Source: Rhizobiaceae bacterium
GTDB taxonomy: Bacteria; Pseudomonadota; Alphaproteobacteria; Rhizobiales; Rhizobiaceae
DNA length: 64,000 nt
Direction: 5' to 3'
Assembly: GCA_019635695.1 (NCBI GenBank)
Contig: JAHBYZ010000009.1
Coordinates: 53,999 to 117,998, forward strand
Shown piece after piece: positions 18,533-27,640 of the stretch. Every line of letters starts with the position of its first letter. Positions within the stretch are counted from its first letter, which is position 1. Both the position numbers and the translations under genes were made by a program. The notes under the pieces were generated by a model. The model was not told the origin of the DNA, did not search any database, and saw only the letters and a list, made by a program, of their open reading frames with translations.

Positions 18533-20011
18533 TTGCCCGCTCGCTCGCACCTCCGTTTCGTCCTGAATGGCCAGGACATCTCCCTCGCCGACGTCCGCCC
18601 GGACGAGACCCTGCTCGACTTCCTGCGCCTCTCCCGCCGCCTCGTCGGCACCAAGGAAGGCTGCGCGGAGGGCGACTGCGGCGCCTGCACAGTTCTGGTG
18701 GGGCGGCTGTCGAAAGGCAGACTGGTCTACGAGGCCGTCAACGCCTGCATCCGGTTCCTCGGCTCGCTTGACGGCACCCATGTGGTCACCGTCGAGCACC
18801 TGCGCGGCAAGGACGGCGCGCTGCACCCGGTGCAGCAGGCGATGGTCGACTGGCACGGCTCGCAATGCGGCTTCTGCACGCCCGGCTTCGTCATGTCGCT
18901 CTACGCGCTGTGGATGCGCGAGCCCGACCCGTCCGTGGCGCAGATCGAGAAGGCGCTGCAGGGCAACCTGTGCCGCTGTACCGGCTACGAGCCGATCGTG
19001 AAGGCCGCGCGGGCGATCTCGTCCTACGGCGCGCTCGAAGCCGACTTCCTCGCGGCCGAGCGCAAGACGGTGACCGCGCGGCTCAAGAAGCTCGCCGACG
19101 GCGTCCGCGTCGAGATCGGCAAAGGCAAGGACAGGCTCATCGTGCCCGCTTCGGTGGACGACCTCGCCGCCCTGCTGAAGAAGGAACCCACCGCCACCAT
19201 CGTTGCCGGCTCCACCGATGTCGGCCTGTGGGTGACCAAGCACATGCGCGAAATCGCGCCCGTGGTCTTCATCGGCGGGCTGGAGGAACTGAGGACGGTT
19301 TCCGTCAAGGCCGGCTTGGTCACCATCGGCGCCGGCGTCAGTTACTCGGAAGCCTTTGGCACCCTGGCCAAACACATCCCCGCCTTCGGTCCGCTCATCG
19401 ACCGCATCGGCGGAGAGCAGGTGCGCAACATGGGCACGATCGGCGGCAACATCGCCAACGGTTCGCCCATCGGCGATACGCCGCCGCCGCTGATCGCGCT
19501 GGGCGCGTCGCTGACGCTGCGCATAGGCGGCAAGCGCCGCACGATTCCGCTTGAGGACTTCTTCATCGCCTACGGCAAGCAGGATCGCCAGCCGGGCGAG
19601 TTCGTGGAGAGCATCAGCGTGCCGGTACCGGCGAAAGGTTCGTTCTTCCACGTCCACAAGATCACCAAGCGCCGCGACGAGGACATCACCGCCGCGCTCG
19701 GCGCCTTCAATGTCGTCGTGAAGGGCGGCACCGTGCAGTCTGCTCGCATCGCCTATGGTGGCATGGCCGCAACGCCCAAGCGGGCGAAGAAGGTCGAGGC
19801 CGCGCTCGTCGGCAAGCCGTGGAGCCTGGCGACGGTGGAGGCCGCCCTGCCGGCCTACGAGCAGGACTTTGCGCCGATCTCCGACATGCGCGCCTCCGCA
19901 GAATACCGCATGCTGGCGGCGAAGAACCTCTTGAAGCGGTTCCATCTTGAAACGACCGGCAGGAAAGCGCCGGTCACAGTGACGCGGTTCCAGGAGGCCG
20001 TCGCGATATGA
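18533..20011 (+). CDS. xdhA: Xanthine dehydrogenase small subunit (FeS and FAD domains)
   Basis: A 492-residue XdhA. The plant-type [2Fe-2S] domain has CAEGDCGAC plus a later NAC, the second [2Fe-2S] domain has CGFCTPG and CRCTGY, and the FAD domain follows from about 185 (VAGSTDVGLWVTK, MGTIGGNIANGSPIGD). It passes electrons from the molybdenum centre of XdhB to NAD. Translation most likely begins at TTG 18533, 2 bases after the uraH stop, with GGGGGAG about 8 bases upstream; no ATG lies near the conserved N-terminus. Confidence 0.92.
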   Translation: MPARSHLRFVLNGQDISLADVRPDETLLDFLRLSRRLVGTKEGCAEGDCGACTVLVGRLSKGRLVYEAVNACIRFLGSLDGTHVVTVEHLRGKDGALHPVQQAMVDWHGSQCGFCTPGFVMSLYALWMREPDPSVAQIEKALQGNLCRCTGYEPIVKAARAISSYGALEADFLAAERKTVTARLKKLADGVRVEIGKGKDRLIVPASVDDLAALLKKEPTATIVAGSTDVGLWVTKHMREIAPVVFIGGLEELRTVSVKAGLVTIGAGVSYSEAFGTLAKHIPAFGPLIDRIGGEQVRNMGTIGGNIANGSPIGDTPPPLIALGASLTLRIGGKRRTIPLEDFFIAYGKQDRQPGEFVESISVPVPAKGSFFHVHKITKRRDEDITAALGAFNVVVKGGTVQSARIAYGGMAATPKRAKKVEAALVGKPWSLATVEAALPAYEQDFAPISDMRASAEYRMLAAKNLLKRFHLETTGRKAPVTVTRFQEAVAI

Positions 20012-22356
20012 GCGCTCCGGCCCCTTCCCTCGCCGCATCGAAGATCGCTGGCGGCGTCGCCACCGACACCCGCCACGACAGCGCCCACAAGCACGTCACC
20101 GGACAGGCAGTCTACATCGACGACATGCCCGAGCCGTCGGGCACGCTGCATGCCTGTCTTGGCCTCTCCACCGTCGCCCACGGCGCCATCAGGTCGATGG
20201 ACCTTTCGGCGGTTGCCGCTGCGCCTGGCGTGGTCTGGGTGATGACCGGCCACGACGTGCCGGGCGAGAACGACATCTCGCCGACCGGCCGCCACGATGA
20301 GCCGGTGCTGGCGACCGACAAGGTGCAGTTTTTCGGCCAGCCGGTCTTCGCGGTGGTCGCTGAGACGCGCGAGCAGGCGCGACGCGCGACGAAGCTGGCG
20401 AAGATCGTCTATGACGAGTTGCCCGGCGTGTTCGATGTCTGGGACCTGAATCCGAACAAGGACAAGCTCGTCACGCCGCCGCTGACGCTGAAGCGCGGTG
20501 ACGCGAAGGCCGCGATCAAATCCGCGCCGAAGCGCCTCAAGGGCCGCATGCGCGTCGGCGGGCAGGACCATTTCTACCTTGAGGGCCAGATCGCCATGGC
20601 CCTGCCCGGCGAGGACCGTGACGTGACGGTCTATTCGTCGACGCAGCACCCGTCCGAGGTGCAGCACATGGTGGCGCATGCGCTCGGCGTGCCCTCGCAC
20701 GCGGTGACAGTCGAGATCCGCCGCATGGGCGGCGGCTTCGGCGGCAAGGAGACGCAGGGCAACCAGTTCGCCGCAATCGCGGCCATCGCTGCCAAGAGGC
20801 TCGGACGCGCGATCAAGATCAGGCCCGACCGCGACGACGACATGACCGCCACCGGCAAGCGGCACGATTTCGTTGTCGACTACGAGGTCGGCTTCGACGG
20901 CGACGGCAACATCCTCGGCGTCGACTATGTCTATGCCGCCCGCTGCGGCTTCTCGTCGGACCTCTCCGGCCCGGTCACCGACCGCGCGCTGTTCCACTGC
21001 GACAACGCCTATTTCCTGCCGGCGGTACGGGCACAGTCCGCGCCGCTCTATACCAACACGGTGTCGAACACCGCGTTCCGCGGCTTCGGCGGTCCGCAGG
21101 GCATGGTCGGCATGGAGCGCGTTATCGACGAGGTGGCCTTCGCCACCGGCCTCGATCCGCTTGAGGTGCGCAAGCGCAATTTCTACGACAGGGATGCGGG
21201 CGCTCGCAGCGTCACGCCCTACCACCAGACCGTGGAGGACAACGTCATCCACCGCGTCGTCAGCGAGTTGGAGGAAAGCGCCAGCTATGCCCGCCGGCGG
21301 CGCGAGATCGCCGCCTTCAACGCCAATTCCGACGTCGTCAAGCGCGGACTGGCACTGACGCCGGTCAAGTTCGGCATCTCCTTCACGGCGACCCATTTCA
21401 ACCAGGCCGGCGCTCTGGTCCATGTCTACACCGACGGCTCGGTGCACCTGAACCACGGCGGCACCGAGATGGGCCAGGGGCTCTACGTCAAGGTCGCGCA
21501 GGTCGTCGCCGAGGAGTTCCAGATCGACATCGACCAGGTGAAGATCACCGCAACGACGACCGGCAAGGTGCCGAATACATCGGCGACGGCTGCCTCCTCC
21601 GGCTCGGACCTGAATGGCATGGCGGCGCAGAACGCGGCGCGCCAGATCAAGGACCGGCTCTGCCAGTTCGCCTCGGAGAAATGGGGCCTGCACAAGGAGC
21701 AGATCCTGTTCCTGCCCAACCGCGTGCGGCTGGGAAATCAGGAGATCCCCTTCGCCGAGCTGGTCAGGCAGGCCTATATGGCGCGCGTGCAGCTCTCCGC
21801 CGCCGGCTTCTACAAGACGCCGAAAATCCATTGGGACCGCGACAAGGGTCAGGGCCGGCCGTTCTACTATTTCGCGTACGGCGCGGCCTGCGCCGAGGTG
21901 TCGATCGACACGCTGACCGGCGAATACATGGTCGAGCGGGTCGACATCCTGCACGAGACGGGCCGCTCGCTGAACCGCGCCATCGACATCGGCCAGGTCG
22001 AGGGCGCCTTCATCCAGGGCATGGGCTGGCTGACCACCGAGGAGCTTGTGTGGGACGGCAAGGGCCGGCTACGCACCCACGCGCCGTCGACCTACAAGAT
22101 CCCGCTCGCCTCCGACCGCCCGAAGATCTTCAACGTCACGCTGGCCGACTGGTCCGAAGCCGCCGAGCCGACCGTGCACAAGTCGAAGGCGGTCGGCGAA
22201 CCGCCCTTCATGCTCGGCATGGCGGTGCTACACGCCCTGTCCGACGCCGTGGCGAGCGTGGCCGACCACAAGCTGTGCCCGCGGCTGGATGCGCCGGCCA
22301 CGCCTGAGCGTGTCCTGATGGCGGTCGAGCGCCTGCGGAAGCTGGCGGCGAAATAG
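20008..22356 (+). CDS. xdhB: Xanthine dehydrogenase large subunit (molybdopterin-binding)
   Basis: A 782-residue molybdenum subunit that oxidises hypoxanthine and xanthine to urate. Recognisable parts are the N-terminal DTRHDSAHKHVTGQAVYIDD, GGQDHFYLEGQ, GGGFGGKE, FRGFGGPQG and the active-site Glu region KAVGEPPFMLGMAV near 730. Its ATG overlaps the xdhA stop (ATGA 20008-20011). Cofactor insertion is expected to depend on XdhC encoded just downstream. Confidence 0.95.
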   Translation: MSAPAPSLAASKIAGGVATDTRHDSAHKHVTGQAVYIDDMPEPSGTLHACLGLSTVAHGAIRSMDLSAVAAAPGVVWVMTGHDVPGENDISPTGRHDEPVLATDKVQFFGQPVFAVVAETREQARRATKLAKIVYDELPGVFDVWDLNPNKDKLVTPPLTLKRGDAKAAIKSAPKRLKGRMRVGGQDHFYLEGQIAMALPGEDRDVTVYSSTQHPSEVQHMVAHALGVPSHAVTVEIRRMGGGFGGKETQGNQFAAIAAIAAKRLGRAIKIRPDRDDDMTATGKRHDFVVDYEVGFDGDGNILGVDYVYAARCGFSSDLSGPVTDRALFHCDNAYFLPAVRAQSAPLYTNTVSNTAFRGFGGPQGMVGMERVIDEVAFATGLDPLEVRKRNFYDRDAGARSVTPYHQTVEDNVIHRVVSELEESASYARRRREIAAFNANSDVVKRGLALTPVKFGISFTATHFNQAGALVHVYTDGSVHLNHGGTEMGQGLYVKVAQVVAEEFQIDIDQVKITATTTGKVPNTSATAASSGSDLNGMAAQNAARQIKDRLCQFASEKWGLHKEQILFLPNRVRLGNQEIPFAELVRQAYMARVQLSAAGFYKTPKIHWDRDKGQGRPFYYFAYGAACAEVSIDTLTGEYMVERVDILHETGRSLNRAIDIGQVEGAFIQGMGWLTTEELVWDGKGRLRTHAPSTYKIPLASDRPKIFNVTLADWSEAAEPTVHKSKAVGEPPFMLGMAVLHALSDAVASVADHKLCPRLDAPATPERVLMAVERLRKLAAK

Positions 22357-22395
22357 CGGGCTTCTGCCGCGCGGTGCCGGGGCTATAATTCTGCC

Positions 22396-23193
22396 ATGAC
22401 CGCCGCCCTCCGCGCTTTCCTCGACGCATCGCCTGCCCTCGCGCTGGTCGAGGTGACCAAGGCGCTCGGCTCCACCCCGCGCGAGGCCGGCGCCTGGATG
22501 CTGGTGTCGCCGGGAAGAATCTTCGGCACCATCGGCGGCGGCCAGCTCGAATTCCTGGCCATCGACAAGGCCCGCGAGCTGATCGCGCAGAATGTCGCGA
22601 CAGGTGCGCTCGACATTCCGCTCGGCCCCGAGATCGGCCAGTGCTGCGGCGGCCGTGTCGAACTCGCTATCACGCTGGTTGACGTGACAAGGCGGGCCGA
22701 ACTGCTGGCGCGGGCAGAGACCGAAGCCGCCGCGCGGCCGCATGTGTACCTGTTCGGCGGCGGCCATGTGGGCCATGCTCTGGCGTCGTATTTCGCGCTG
22801 CTGCCTCTCAGCATCACCGTCGTCGAGACCCGCGCCGAGGCGCTGGACGACATGCCCTCTGCCGTCGTCACGCTGCTGACGCCGGTGCCCGAGCAGGCCG
22901 TGCGCGACGCGCCGCCGGGCTCGGCCTTTGTGGTGCTGACCCACGACCACGCGCTCGACTTCCTGATCGTCGCCGAGGCGCTGAAGCGACCCGACGCGGC
23001 CTATGTCGGCATGATCGGCTCGAAGACGAAGAAGGAGACCTTCCGCCGCTGGTACCTGCGCGAGGCGGGCGGCAGCGAGGCCGACTGTACCCGGCTGGTT
23101 TCGCCGATCGGCGGCGGCGCGGTTCGCGACAAGCGGCCGCCGGTCATCGCGGCGCTAGCGGCGGCCGAAATCGTCGTTGCGCTGATGCACTGA
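22396..23193 (+). CDS. xdhC: XdhC molybdenum cofactor chaperone for xanthine dehydrogenase
   Basis: A 265-residue XdhC/CoxI family protein. It has an N-terminal GTIGGGQLEF segment with the conserved QCCGG a little further on, and a Rossmann part beginning FGGGHVGHALASYF. XdhC binds and sulfurates molybdopterin and inserts it into XdhB. A 39-base gap follows xdhB, so it belongs to the same operon. The later SPIGGGAVRDKRPPVIA fits the family's C-terminal NAD-like loop. Confidence 0.92.
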   Translation: MTAALRAFLDASPALALVEVTKALGSTPREAGAWMLVSPGRIFGTIGGGQLEFLAIDKARELIAQNVATGALDIPLGPEIGQCCGGRVELAITLVDVTRRAELLARAETEAAARPHVYLFGGGHVGHALASYFALLPLSITVVETRAEALDDMPSAVVTLLTPVPEQAVRDAPPGSAFVVLTHDHALDFLIVAEALKRPDAAYVGMIGSKTKKETFRRWYLREAGGSEADCTRLVSPIGGGAVRDKRPPVIAALAAAEIVVALMH

Positions 23194-23270
23194 GCGGCTT
23201 TTCCCGACCGCCCGATGTCGGGTGGGCGTATCCTCAAACGTTCCTCGTTCGTCGAACCGGAGGAATCGAG

Positions 23271-23660
23271 ATGTCCGAACGCCTTTCCGCCTACCAGCCG
23301 CAGGCGCTTGCCGTGATGCGAATCGTCGCCGCCCTGCTCTTCCTCGAGGCCGGCTCGGTCCACATCTTCAACTTCCCGCCGACGCCGTACGAGATGCCGG
23401 CCGAGATGGCGACGCTGCTGACGGTCGCCGGCTGGCTGGAGCTGGTCGGCGGCGCGCTCATCCTGCTTGGCCTGTTCACGCGGCCGGCCGCCTTTGTTCT
23501 CTGCGGCATGATGGCCGTCGCCTACTGGGGCTTCCATTTTCCGATGGCCGCGTTTCCGTCGCAGAACATGGGCGCGCCGGCCATCCTCTACTGCTTCGCT
23601 TTTCTCTATCTGGTCTTCGCCGGGCCGGGCGCCTGGAGCCTCGACGGACGCCGCCGCTAG
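23271..23660 (+). CDS. DoxX-family membrane protein
   Basis: A 129-residue protein with four predicted membrane helices, including LMRIVAALLFLEAGSVHI-like first and WLELVGGALILLGLFTRPAA second segments (reading about 15-75). This pattern is DoxX. Family members are linked to redox or sulfur metabolism in some organisms, but the role here is unknown. ATG 23271 is preceded by GGAGGAATCGAG. It sits 77 bases after xdhC; the spacer contains a small GC-rich inverted repeat, so co-transcription is unclear. Confidence 0.85.
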   Translation: MSERLSAYQPQALAVMRIVAALLFLEAGSVHIFNFPPTPYEMPAEMATLLTVAGWLELVGGALILLGLFTRPAAFVLCGMMAVAYWGFHFPMAAFPSQNMGAPAILYCFAFLYLVFAGPGAWSLDGRRR

Positions 23661-23778
23661 TCGCCTGAAGAGCGACCGCAGCCGGCGGCCATCCGAATGT
23701 GGCGGAACCTTGGCCGCCGCCCGCGGTTATCCGCACAGACCGCCCGGCCGCGCCGGGCTCCTGTGACGGAGAACACCC

Positions 23779-23853
23779 ATGCACGGATTGATCTATCTCG
23801 TCGGCCTCGTGGTCGTCATCATGGCCATCCTGTCCTTCTTCGGCCTGCGCTGA
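23779..23853 (+). CDS. 24-residue single-helix membrane peptide
   Basis: A short frame encoding MHGLIYLVGLVVVIMAILSF plus FGLR, almost entirely one transmembrane helix. ACGGAGAAC about 8 bases upstream gives a reasonable ribosome site. It lies just before a larger membrane protein and its ribosome site. Peptides of this look are recurrent in Hyphomicrobiales, but I know of no assigned function. Short length keeps confidence moderate. Confidence 0.6.
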   Translation: MHGLIYLVGLVVVIMAILSFFGLR

Positions 23854-23875
23854 GCGCGACAAGGAGGAGATGCAC

Positions 23876-24742
23876 ATGGCCATCCAGGAAGAAATCGTCG
23901 TCGCCGGTCCCGCGATCGCAGATGACGGCCGTTCCTATGTCGACTGGCCGGCGATCTTCGCCGGTACCGTCGTCGCCAGCGCGATCTCGTTCCTGCTCGT
24001 CACGTTCGGCTCGGCCGTCGGCCTGTCGCTGACGTCGGCGTACGAAGGCGAAGGCATGTCGCTGACATGGTTCGCCGTCGCCGCCGGCCTGTGGCTCCTG
24101 TGGGTACAGGTGTCGAGCTTCTTCGCCGGCGGCTATCTCGCCGGACGGTTGCGTAAGCGCCACGGCGACGCCAGCGAATACGAATCCGACCTGCGCGACG
24201 GCGCGCACGGCCTCGTCGTCTGGGGTCTCGGCCTGCTGCTCGGCGCCGCAATCGCCTTCGTGGCGGCTGGCGGAGCCGCGGCAACTGCGACCAGCGCTGT
24301 CGGCACCGCCGCCACCGTTGCAGCCGAGGCGGTCGACCCATCCGCTCTGCTGGTCGACCGTTCCCTGCGCGGTGCGCCCGGTGCTGAGCCCGTTGATGAG
24401 GGCACGCGCAGCGCCGTCGGCCGCATCCTGCTTTCCGCGGCGACCGAAGACGGCCTTGATCCCGCCGACCGCGACTACCTGATCGCGGTCGTCGCCGAGC
24501 GCGCCGGCATTCCGGCGGAGGAGGCGCAGACCCGCGTCGACCAGCTCGTCGCCCAGGCACAGCAACTCGAAGCAGATGCGCGCGCCGCCGCCGACCGCGC
24601 CCGAAGAATCGGCGTGATGGCGGCGTTCCTCGCTGCTGCCGCCCTGCTGGTCAGCGGCGTGGCCGCTTACTGGGGCGCCACGATGGGCGGCAATCATCGT
24701 GACAAGCAGACCGTCATCGAAGGTTGGCTGGGCCGCTGGTAG
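23876..24742 (+). CDS. Unrecognised integral membrane protein (288 aa)
   Basis: The protein has hydrophobic segments near 26-50, 62-84, 110-135 and 225-245. A soluble helical region (about 150-222) is rich in Ala, Glu and Arg and predicted coiled (IPAEEAQTRVDQLVAQAQQL). Similar hypothetical membrane proteins are common in rhizobia, but no function is known to me. ATG 23876 is preferred over ATG 23870 because GGAGG (23863-23867) then lies 8 bases upstream. It ends at a strong hairpin terminator. A role with the tiny membrane peptide just upstream is possible because they share orientation and spacing. Confidence 0.7.
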   Translation: MAIQEEIVVAGPAIADDGRSYVDWPAIFAGTVVASAISFLLVTFGSAVGLSLTSAYEGEGMSLTWFAVAAGLWLLWVQVSSFFAGGYLAGRLRKRHGDASEYESDLRDGAHGLVVWGLGLLLGAAIAFVAAGGAAATATSAVGTAATVAAEAVDPSALLVDRSLRGAPGAEPVDEGTRSAVGRILLSAATEDGLDPADRDYLIAVVAERAGIPAEEAQTRVDQLVAQAQQLEADARAAADRARRIGVMAAFLAAAALLVSGVAAYWGATMGGNHRDKQTVIEGWLGRW

Positions 24743-24762
24743 GCCGACAAAGGGACTCAAAG

Positions 24763-24800
24763 AGAAGGCCCGGACGGAAACGTCCGGGCCTTCTTTCTTT
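24763..24800. terminator. Bidirectional intrinsic terminator between the membrane protein gene and dps
   Basis: Perfect 14-base arms (24763-24776 and 24781-24794) with a GAAA tetraloop, followed on the plus strand by TTCTTT. A shorter A-rich run on the other side could also end the convergent dps transcript. Confidence 0.9.
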
Positions 24801-24824
24801 ACACGGCAAAAGCTGCAGCTGCCT

Positions 24825-25310
24825 CTATTCCTTCTCCTGCACATGCGCTTCGAGGAACCACAGCGACTTGTCCAGCTCGCGCGAGAACGCGGTGAAGATG
24901 TCGGCCGTGTCGGCATCCCCGGCCTCGTCGGCCTCGTCGATCGCCTCGCGCACAAGCTTGGCCGTCATGCCGTAGCTCTCGATCAGCGCCGCGAGATGGT
25001 CCTTCGTCTTGGAGATGTCCGTGGGATAGGGCTTCAGCCTTGTCTTCGACGCCACGGTCTTCACCGTGCCCTGCGCCATGCCGCCGAGCTGCACAGCCCG
25101 TTCGGCAATCGTGTCGACATGGCCGTCGACGGTCTTGCGAAAGCCGTCCAGCATCAGGTGGATCGCGATGAACTGCGGACCTTTGAGGTTCCAGTGCGCC
25201 TGCTTGGTCAGCAGCGCCAGGTCGATCGCATCGGCGAGACGCGCGTTGAGCAGCTCGATCGAAACCTTCTTGGCATTGGATTCGAGATCGTTGCGGGTGC
25301 GGGTTGCCAT
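24825..25310 (-). CDS. dps: Dps-family DNA-binding ferritin
   Basis: A 161-residue Dps protein with the complete inter-subunit ferroxidase site: H39 (AHWNLKG), H51, D66 and E70 (HVDTIAE). Dps dodecamers oxidise Fe(II) with H2O2, store iron and protect DNA under starvation or oxidative stress. The basic N-terminal tail (MATRTRNDLESNAKK) is the usual DNA-contacting part. Convergent with the membrane protein gene across a shared terminator. No OxyR or Fur site could be assigned by eye. Confidence 0.93.
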   Translation of the reverse strand: MATRTRNDLESNAKKVSIELLNARLADAIDLALLTKQAHWNLKGPQFIAIHLMLDGFRKTVDGHVDTIAERAVQLGGMAQGTVKTVASKTRLKPYPTDISKTKDHLAALIESYGMTAKLVREAIDEADEAGDADTADIFTAFSRELDKSLWFLEAHVQEKE

Positions 25311-25371
25311 TTCAGGCCTCCATGATTGGGAACGGAGTAGAACGCCCCATCGCGCAGTAGGTTGCCCTCGC

Positions 25372-26292
25372 CTACCTTTCCCGCAGCGCCTCGCGGATCA
25401 GCCGCTGGCAGCGGTCTGCCATGAAGTCGAGCAGGAGACGCACCTTCGGATCCTGGAAGTTCTTGTGCGGATAGATCGCGGCCAGCTGAACCGTCGTCGG
25501 AGGGTTGTCGGGCAGGATCACCTTCAGCCGCTGGTCGCGGATGAACGGCTCGACGTCGAAGCGCGGCTTGTTGACGATCCCGCGGCCGGATAGCGCCCAG
25601 CCGGTGAGCACGTCGCCGTCGTCGCTGTCGAACGGTCCGCGCACGTCGAATTTCTGCACGCCCTCCGGAGTCTTGAGCTGCCAGAAATGCTCCTTTGCGC
25701 CCGGGAAACGCAGAAGCAGGCAGTCGTGCCGCGCGCTCACCAGCTCCTGCGGGCTCCGCGGTTCGCCGCGCGCGGCAAGGTAGGACGGCGCGGCCACCAG
25801 CACGCGCTCGCAATCCATCAAGCCGCGCATCCGCAGCGACGAATCCTCGATCTGGCCGAGCCGGAAGGCGACGTCGATGCCTTCCTTCATAAGATCGACG
25901 TTGTGGTCGGACAGGCGGAGCCTGACCTCGATGTCGGGATAGCGGTCGTGGAACTCGGGAATGCCGCTCGCGATCATGCGCCGCCCGATGCCGAGCGGCG
26001 CGGTGACGCGGATCGAGCCGCGCGGGTGGCCGGACAGCGCGGTGACGGCGGCTTCAGCTTCCTCGACGGCCTCCAGTACGTGCTTGGCGCCCTTGTAGAA
26101 CACCCTGCCCTGCTCGGTCGGCATGAGCTGGCGCGTGGTGCGGTTGAACAGCCGAACGCCGAGATGCTTCTCCAATTCTTTGATCCTATTCGACGCCACG
26201 GCCGGCGAGATGCGCATGTCGCGCCCCGCCGACGACAAATTGCCGAGTTCGACCACCCTCACGAACACAGCGATGTTGTCCAGATACGCCAC
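25372..26292 (-). CDS. LysR-family transcriptional regulator
   Basis: A 306-residue LysR regulator. The N-terminal helix-turn-helix (about 1-60) includes SSAGRDMRISPAVASNRIKE, and the C-terminal periplasmic-binding-like domain runs from about 90 (GSIRVTAPLGIGRRMIA). It belongs to the broad group close to DsdC/TrpI-like and CrgA-like regulators. It is divergent from puuD, with a 130-base spacer that carries an 11-11-11 inverted repeat of the kind LysR proteins bind. It may therefore control the puuD-guaD operon and, through a shared motif, the puuE/uraH promoters. The effector is unknown. Confidence 0.88.
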   Translation of the reverse strand: MAYLDNIAVFVRVVELGNLSSAGRDMRISPAVASNRIKELEKHLGVRLFNRTTRQLMPTEQGRVFYKGAKHVLEAVEEAEAAVTALSGHPRGSIRVTAPLGIGRRMIASGIPEFHDRYPDIEVRLRLSDHNVDLMKEGIDVAFRLGQIEDSSLRMRGLMDCERVLVAAPSYLAARGEPRSPQELVSARHDCLLLRFPGAKEHFWQLKTPEGVQKFDVRGPFDSDDGDVLTGWALSGRGIVNKPRFDVEPFIRDQRLKVILPDNPPTTVQLAAIYPHKNFQDPKVRLLLDFMADRCQRLIREALRER

Positions 26293-26320
26293 CCGTTCCC
26301 CCGCACTTCTTGAAGCTGGA

Positions 26321-26353
26321 CGATTATTTTCCAGAATTTTTTGAAAGTCATCG
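26321..26353. promoter_or_regulatory. Inverted repeat in the LysR-puuD spacer, possible LysR operator
   Basis: CGATTATTTTC (26321-26331) and GAAAGTCATCG (26343-26353) match as an inverted repeat in 9 of 11 positions with an 11-base spacer, typical of LysR sites (T-N11-A). Its right half contains TTTGAAAGTC, also present upstream of uraH. Regulator identity is inferred. Confidence 0.5.
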
Positions 26354-26422
26354 CCTGCCTGCTGGCTGGTGCGACGCGGCGATGGCTATAAAGTCGAAAG
26401 CAGGGGAACATCGGAAAGCGCC

Positions 26423-27640
26423 ATGCAGGACTTCGCCATCGCCTGGGACTGGCTCGCCTTCGCCGTCCGCTGGCTGCACGTCATCACCGCGATCGCCTGG
26501 ATCGGCTCGTCCTTCTATTTCATCGCGCTCGACCTCGGCCTGCGCAAGGCGCCGCACCTGCCCGAAGGCGCGCATGGCGAGGAGTGGCAGGTCCACGGCG
26601 GCGGCTTCTACCACGTCCAGAAATACCTGGTGGCGCCGGCGCAGATGCCGGAGCACCTGACCTGGTTCAAATGGGAGTCCTACTCCACCTGGCTGTCGGG
26701 CTTCTTCCTGCTCGCCATCGTCTACTACGCCGGCGCCGACCTCTACCTGATCGACCGCAACGTGCTCGACGTGTCGCCACTAGTGGCGATCGGCATTTCG
26801 CTCGCCTCGCTGGTGGTCGGCTGGCTGGTCTACGACACGCTGTGCAAGACCGCTCTCGGCAACAACGACACGGCGCTGATGCTGGTGCTCTACGCCGTGC
26901 TGGTGTTCATCGCCTGGGGCTATACGCAGCTCTTCACCGGCCGGGCGGCTTTCCTGCACCTAGGCGCATTCACCGCCACGATCATGTCGGCCAACGTCTT
27001 CCTCATCATCATCCCGAACCAGAAGATCGTCGTCGCTGACCTCAAGGCCGGCCGCAAGCCGGACCCCAAATATGGCAAGATCGCCAAGACGCGGTCGCTG
27101 CACAACAACTACCTGACGCTGCCCGTCATCTTCCTGATGCTGTCGAACCACTATCCGCTGGCGTTCGGAACGCAATTCAACTGGGTGATCGCGTCGCTGA
27201 TATTCATCATCGGCGTGCTGATCCGGCACTATTTCAACACCTCGCACGCCCGCAAGGGCAACCCGCACTGGACCTGGGGACTGGCGGCGGTGCTGTTCAT
27301 CATCATCATGTGGCTGTCGACCGTCCCCGCCGTGCTCACCGGCGAGCCGAAAGTTTCGGCGCTCGGCGAACGCTTCATGGCGTCGAGCCATTTCCCTGCC
27401 GTGCGCGATACCGTCATGGGCCGCTGCGGCATGTGCCACGCGCAGGAGCCGAGCTGGGAAGGCATCTGGCGGGCGCCGAAGGGCGTCGCCTTCGACACCG
27501 AAGGCCAGATCGCCGAGCACGCGCGGGAGATTTACCTCCAGGCCGGCGTCAGCCACGCCATGCCTCCCGGCAACGTCTCGGCCATTACGCCGCAAGAGCG
27601 CGCGCTGATCGTGGCGTGGTTCACGGAGGCGAGGCGTTGA
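26423..27640 (+). CDS. puuD: Urate hydroxylase PuuD, membrane protein with cytochrome c domain
   Basis: A 405-residue membrane protein that oxidises urate to 5-hydroxyisourate. The N-terminal part has about eight to nine helices (AFAVRWLHVITAIAWIGSSF at 12-31 and later segments), and the C-terminal domain has a haem c site CGMCH at 335-339. This architecture defines bacterial PuuD, which replaces the soluble uricase. Start ATG 26423 (MQDFAIAWDW) is chosen because the membrane domain begins directly after it; the in-frame extension is hydrophilic and in the promoter. Its stop overlaps the guanine deaminase start. UraH and UraD take its product. Confidence 0.93.
   Translation: MQDFAIAWDWLAFAVRWLHVITAIAWIGSSFYFIALDLGLRKAPHLPEGAHGEEWQVHGGGFYHVQKYLVAPAQMPEHLTWFKWESYSTWLSGFFLLAIVYYAGADLYLIDRNVLDVSPLVAIGISLASLVVGWLVYDTLCKTALGNNDTALMLVLYAVLVFIAWGYTQLFTGRAAFLHLGAFTATIMSANVFLIIIPNQKIVVADLKAGRKPDPKYGKIAKTRSLHNNYLTLPVIFLMLSNHYPLAFGTQFNWVIASLIFIIGVLIRHYFNTSHARKGNPHWTWGLAAVLFIIIMWLSTVPAVLTGEPKVSALGERFMASSHFPAVRDTVMGRCGMCHAQEPSWEGIWRAPKGVAFDTEGQIAEHAREIYLQAGVSHAMPPGNVSAITPQERALIVAWFTEARR

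Noticed and set aside
19855..21954. A minus-strand frame of about 700 codons within xdhAB
   Set aside because: Composition is typical of antisense to high-GC coding; the plus-strand xdh genes carry complete motifs.
23203..23222. Small inverted repeat CCCGAC/GTCGGG after xdhC
   Set aside because: Short GC-only arms without a U-tract; too weak to call as a terminator, though it could slow transcription before the DoxX gene.
25356..25376. GTAGG/CCTAC inverted repeat at the end of the LysR gene
   Set aside because: Five-base arms overlap the stop codon and lack a T-run, so it is not called as a terminator.
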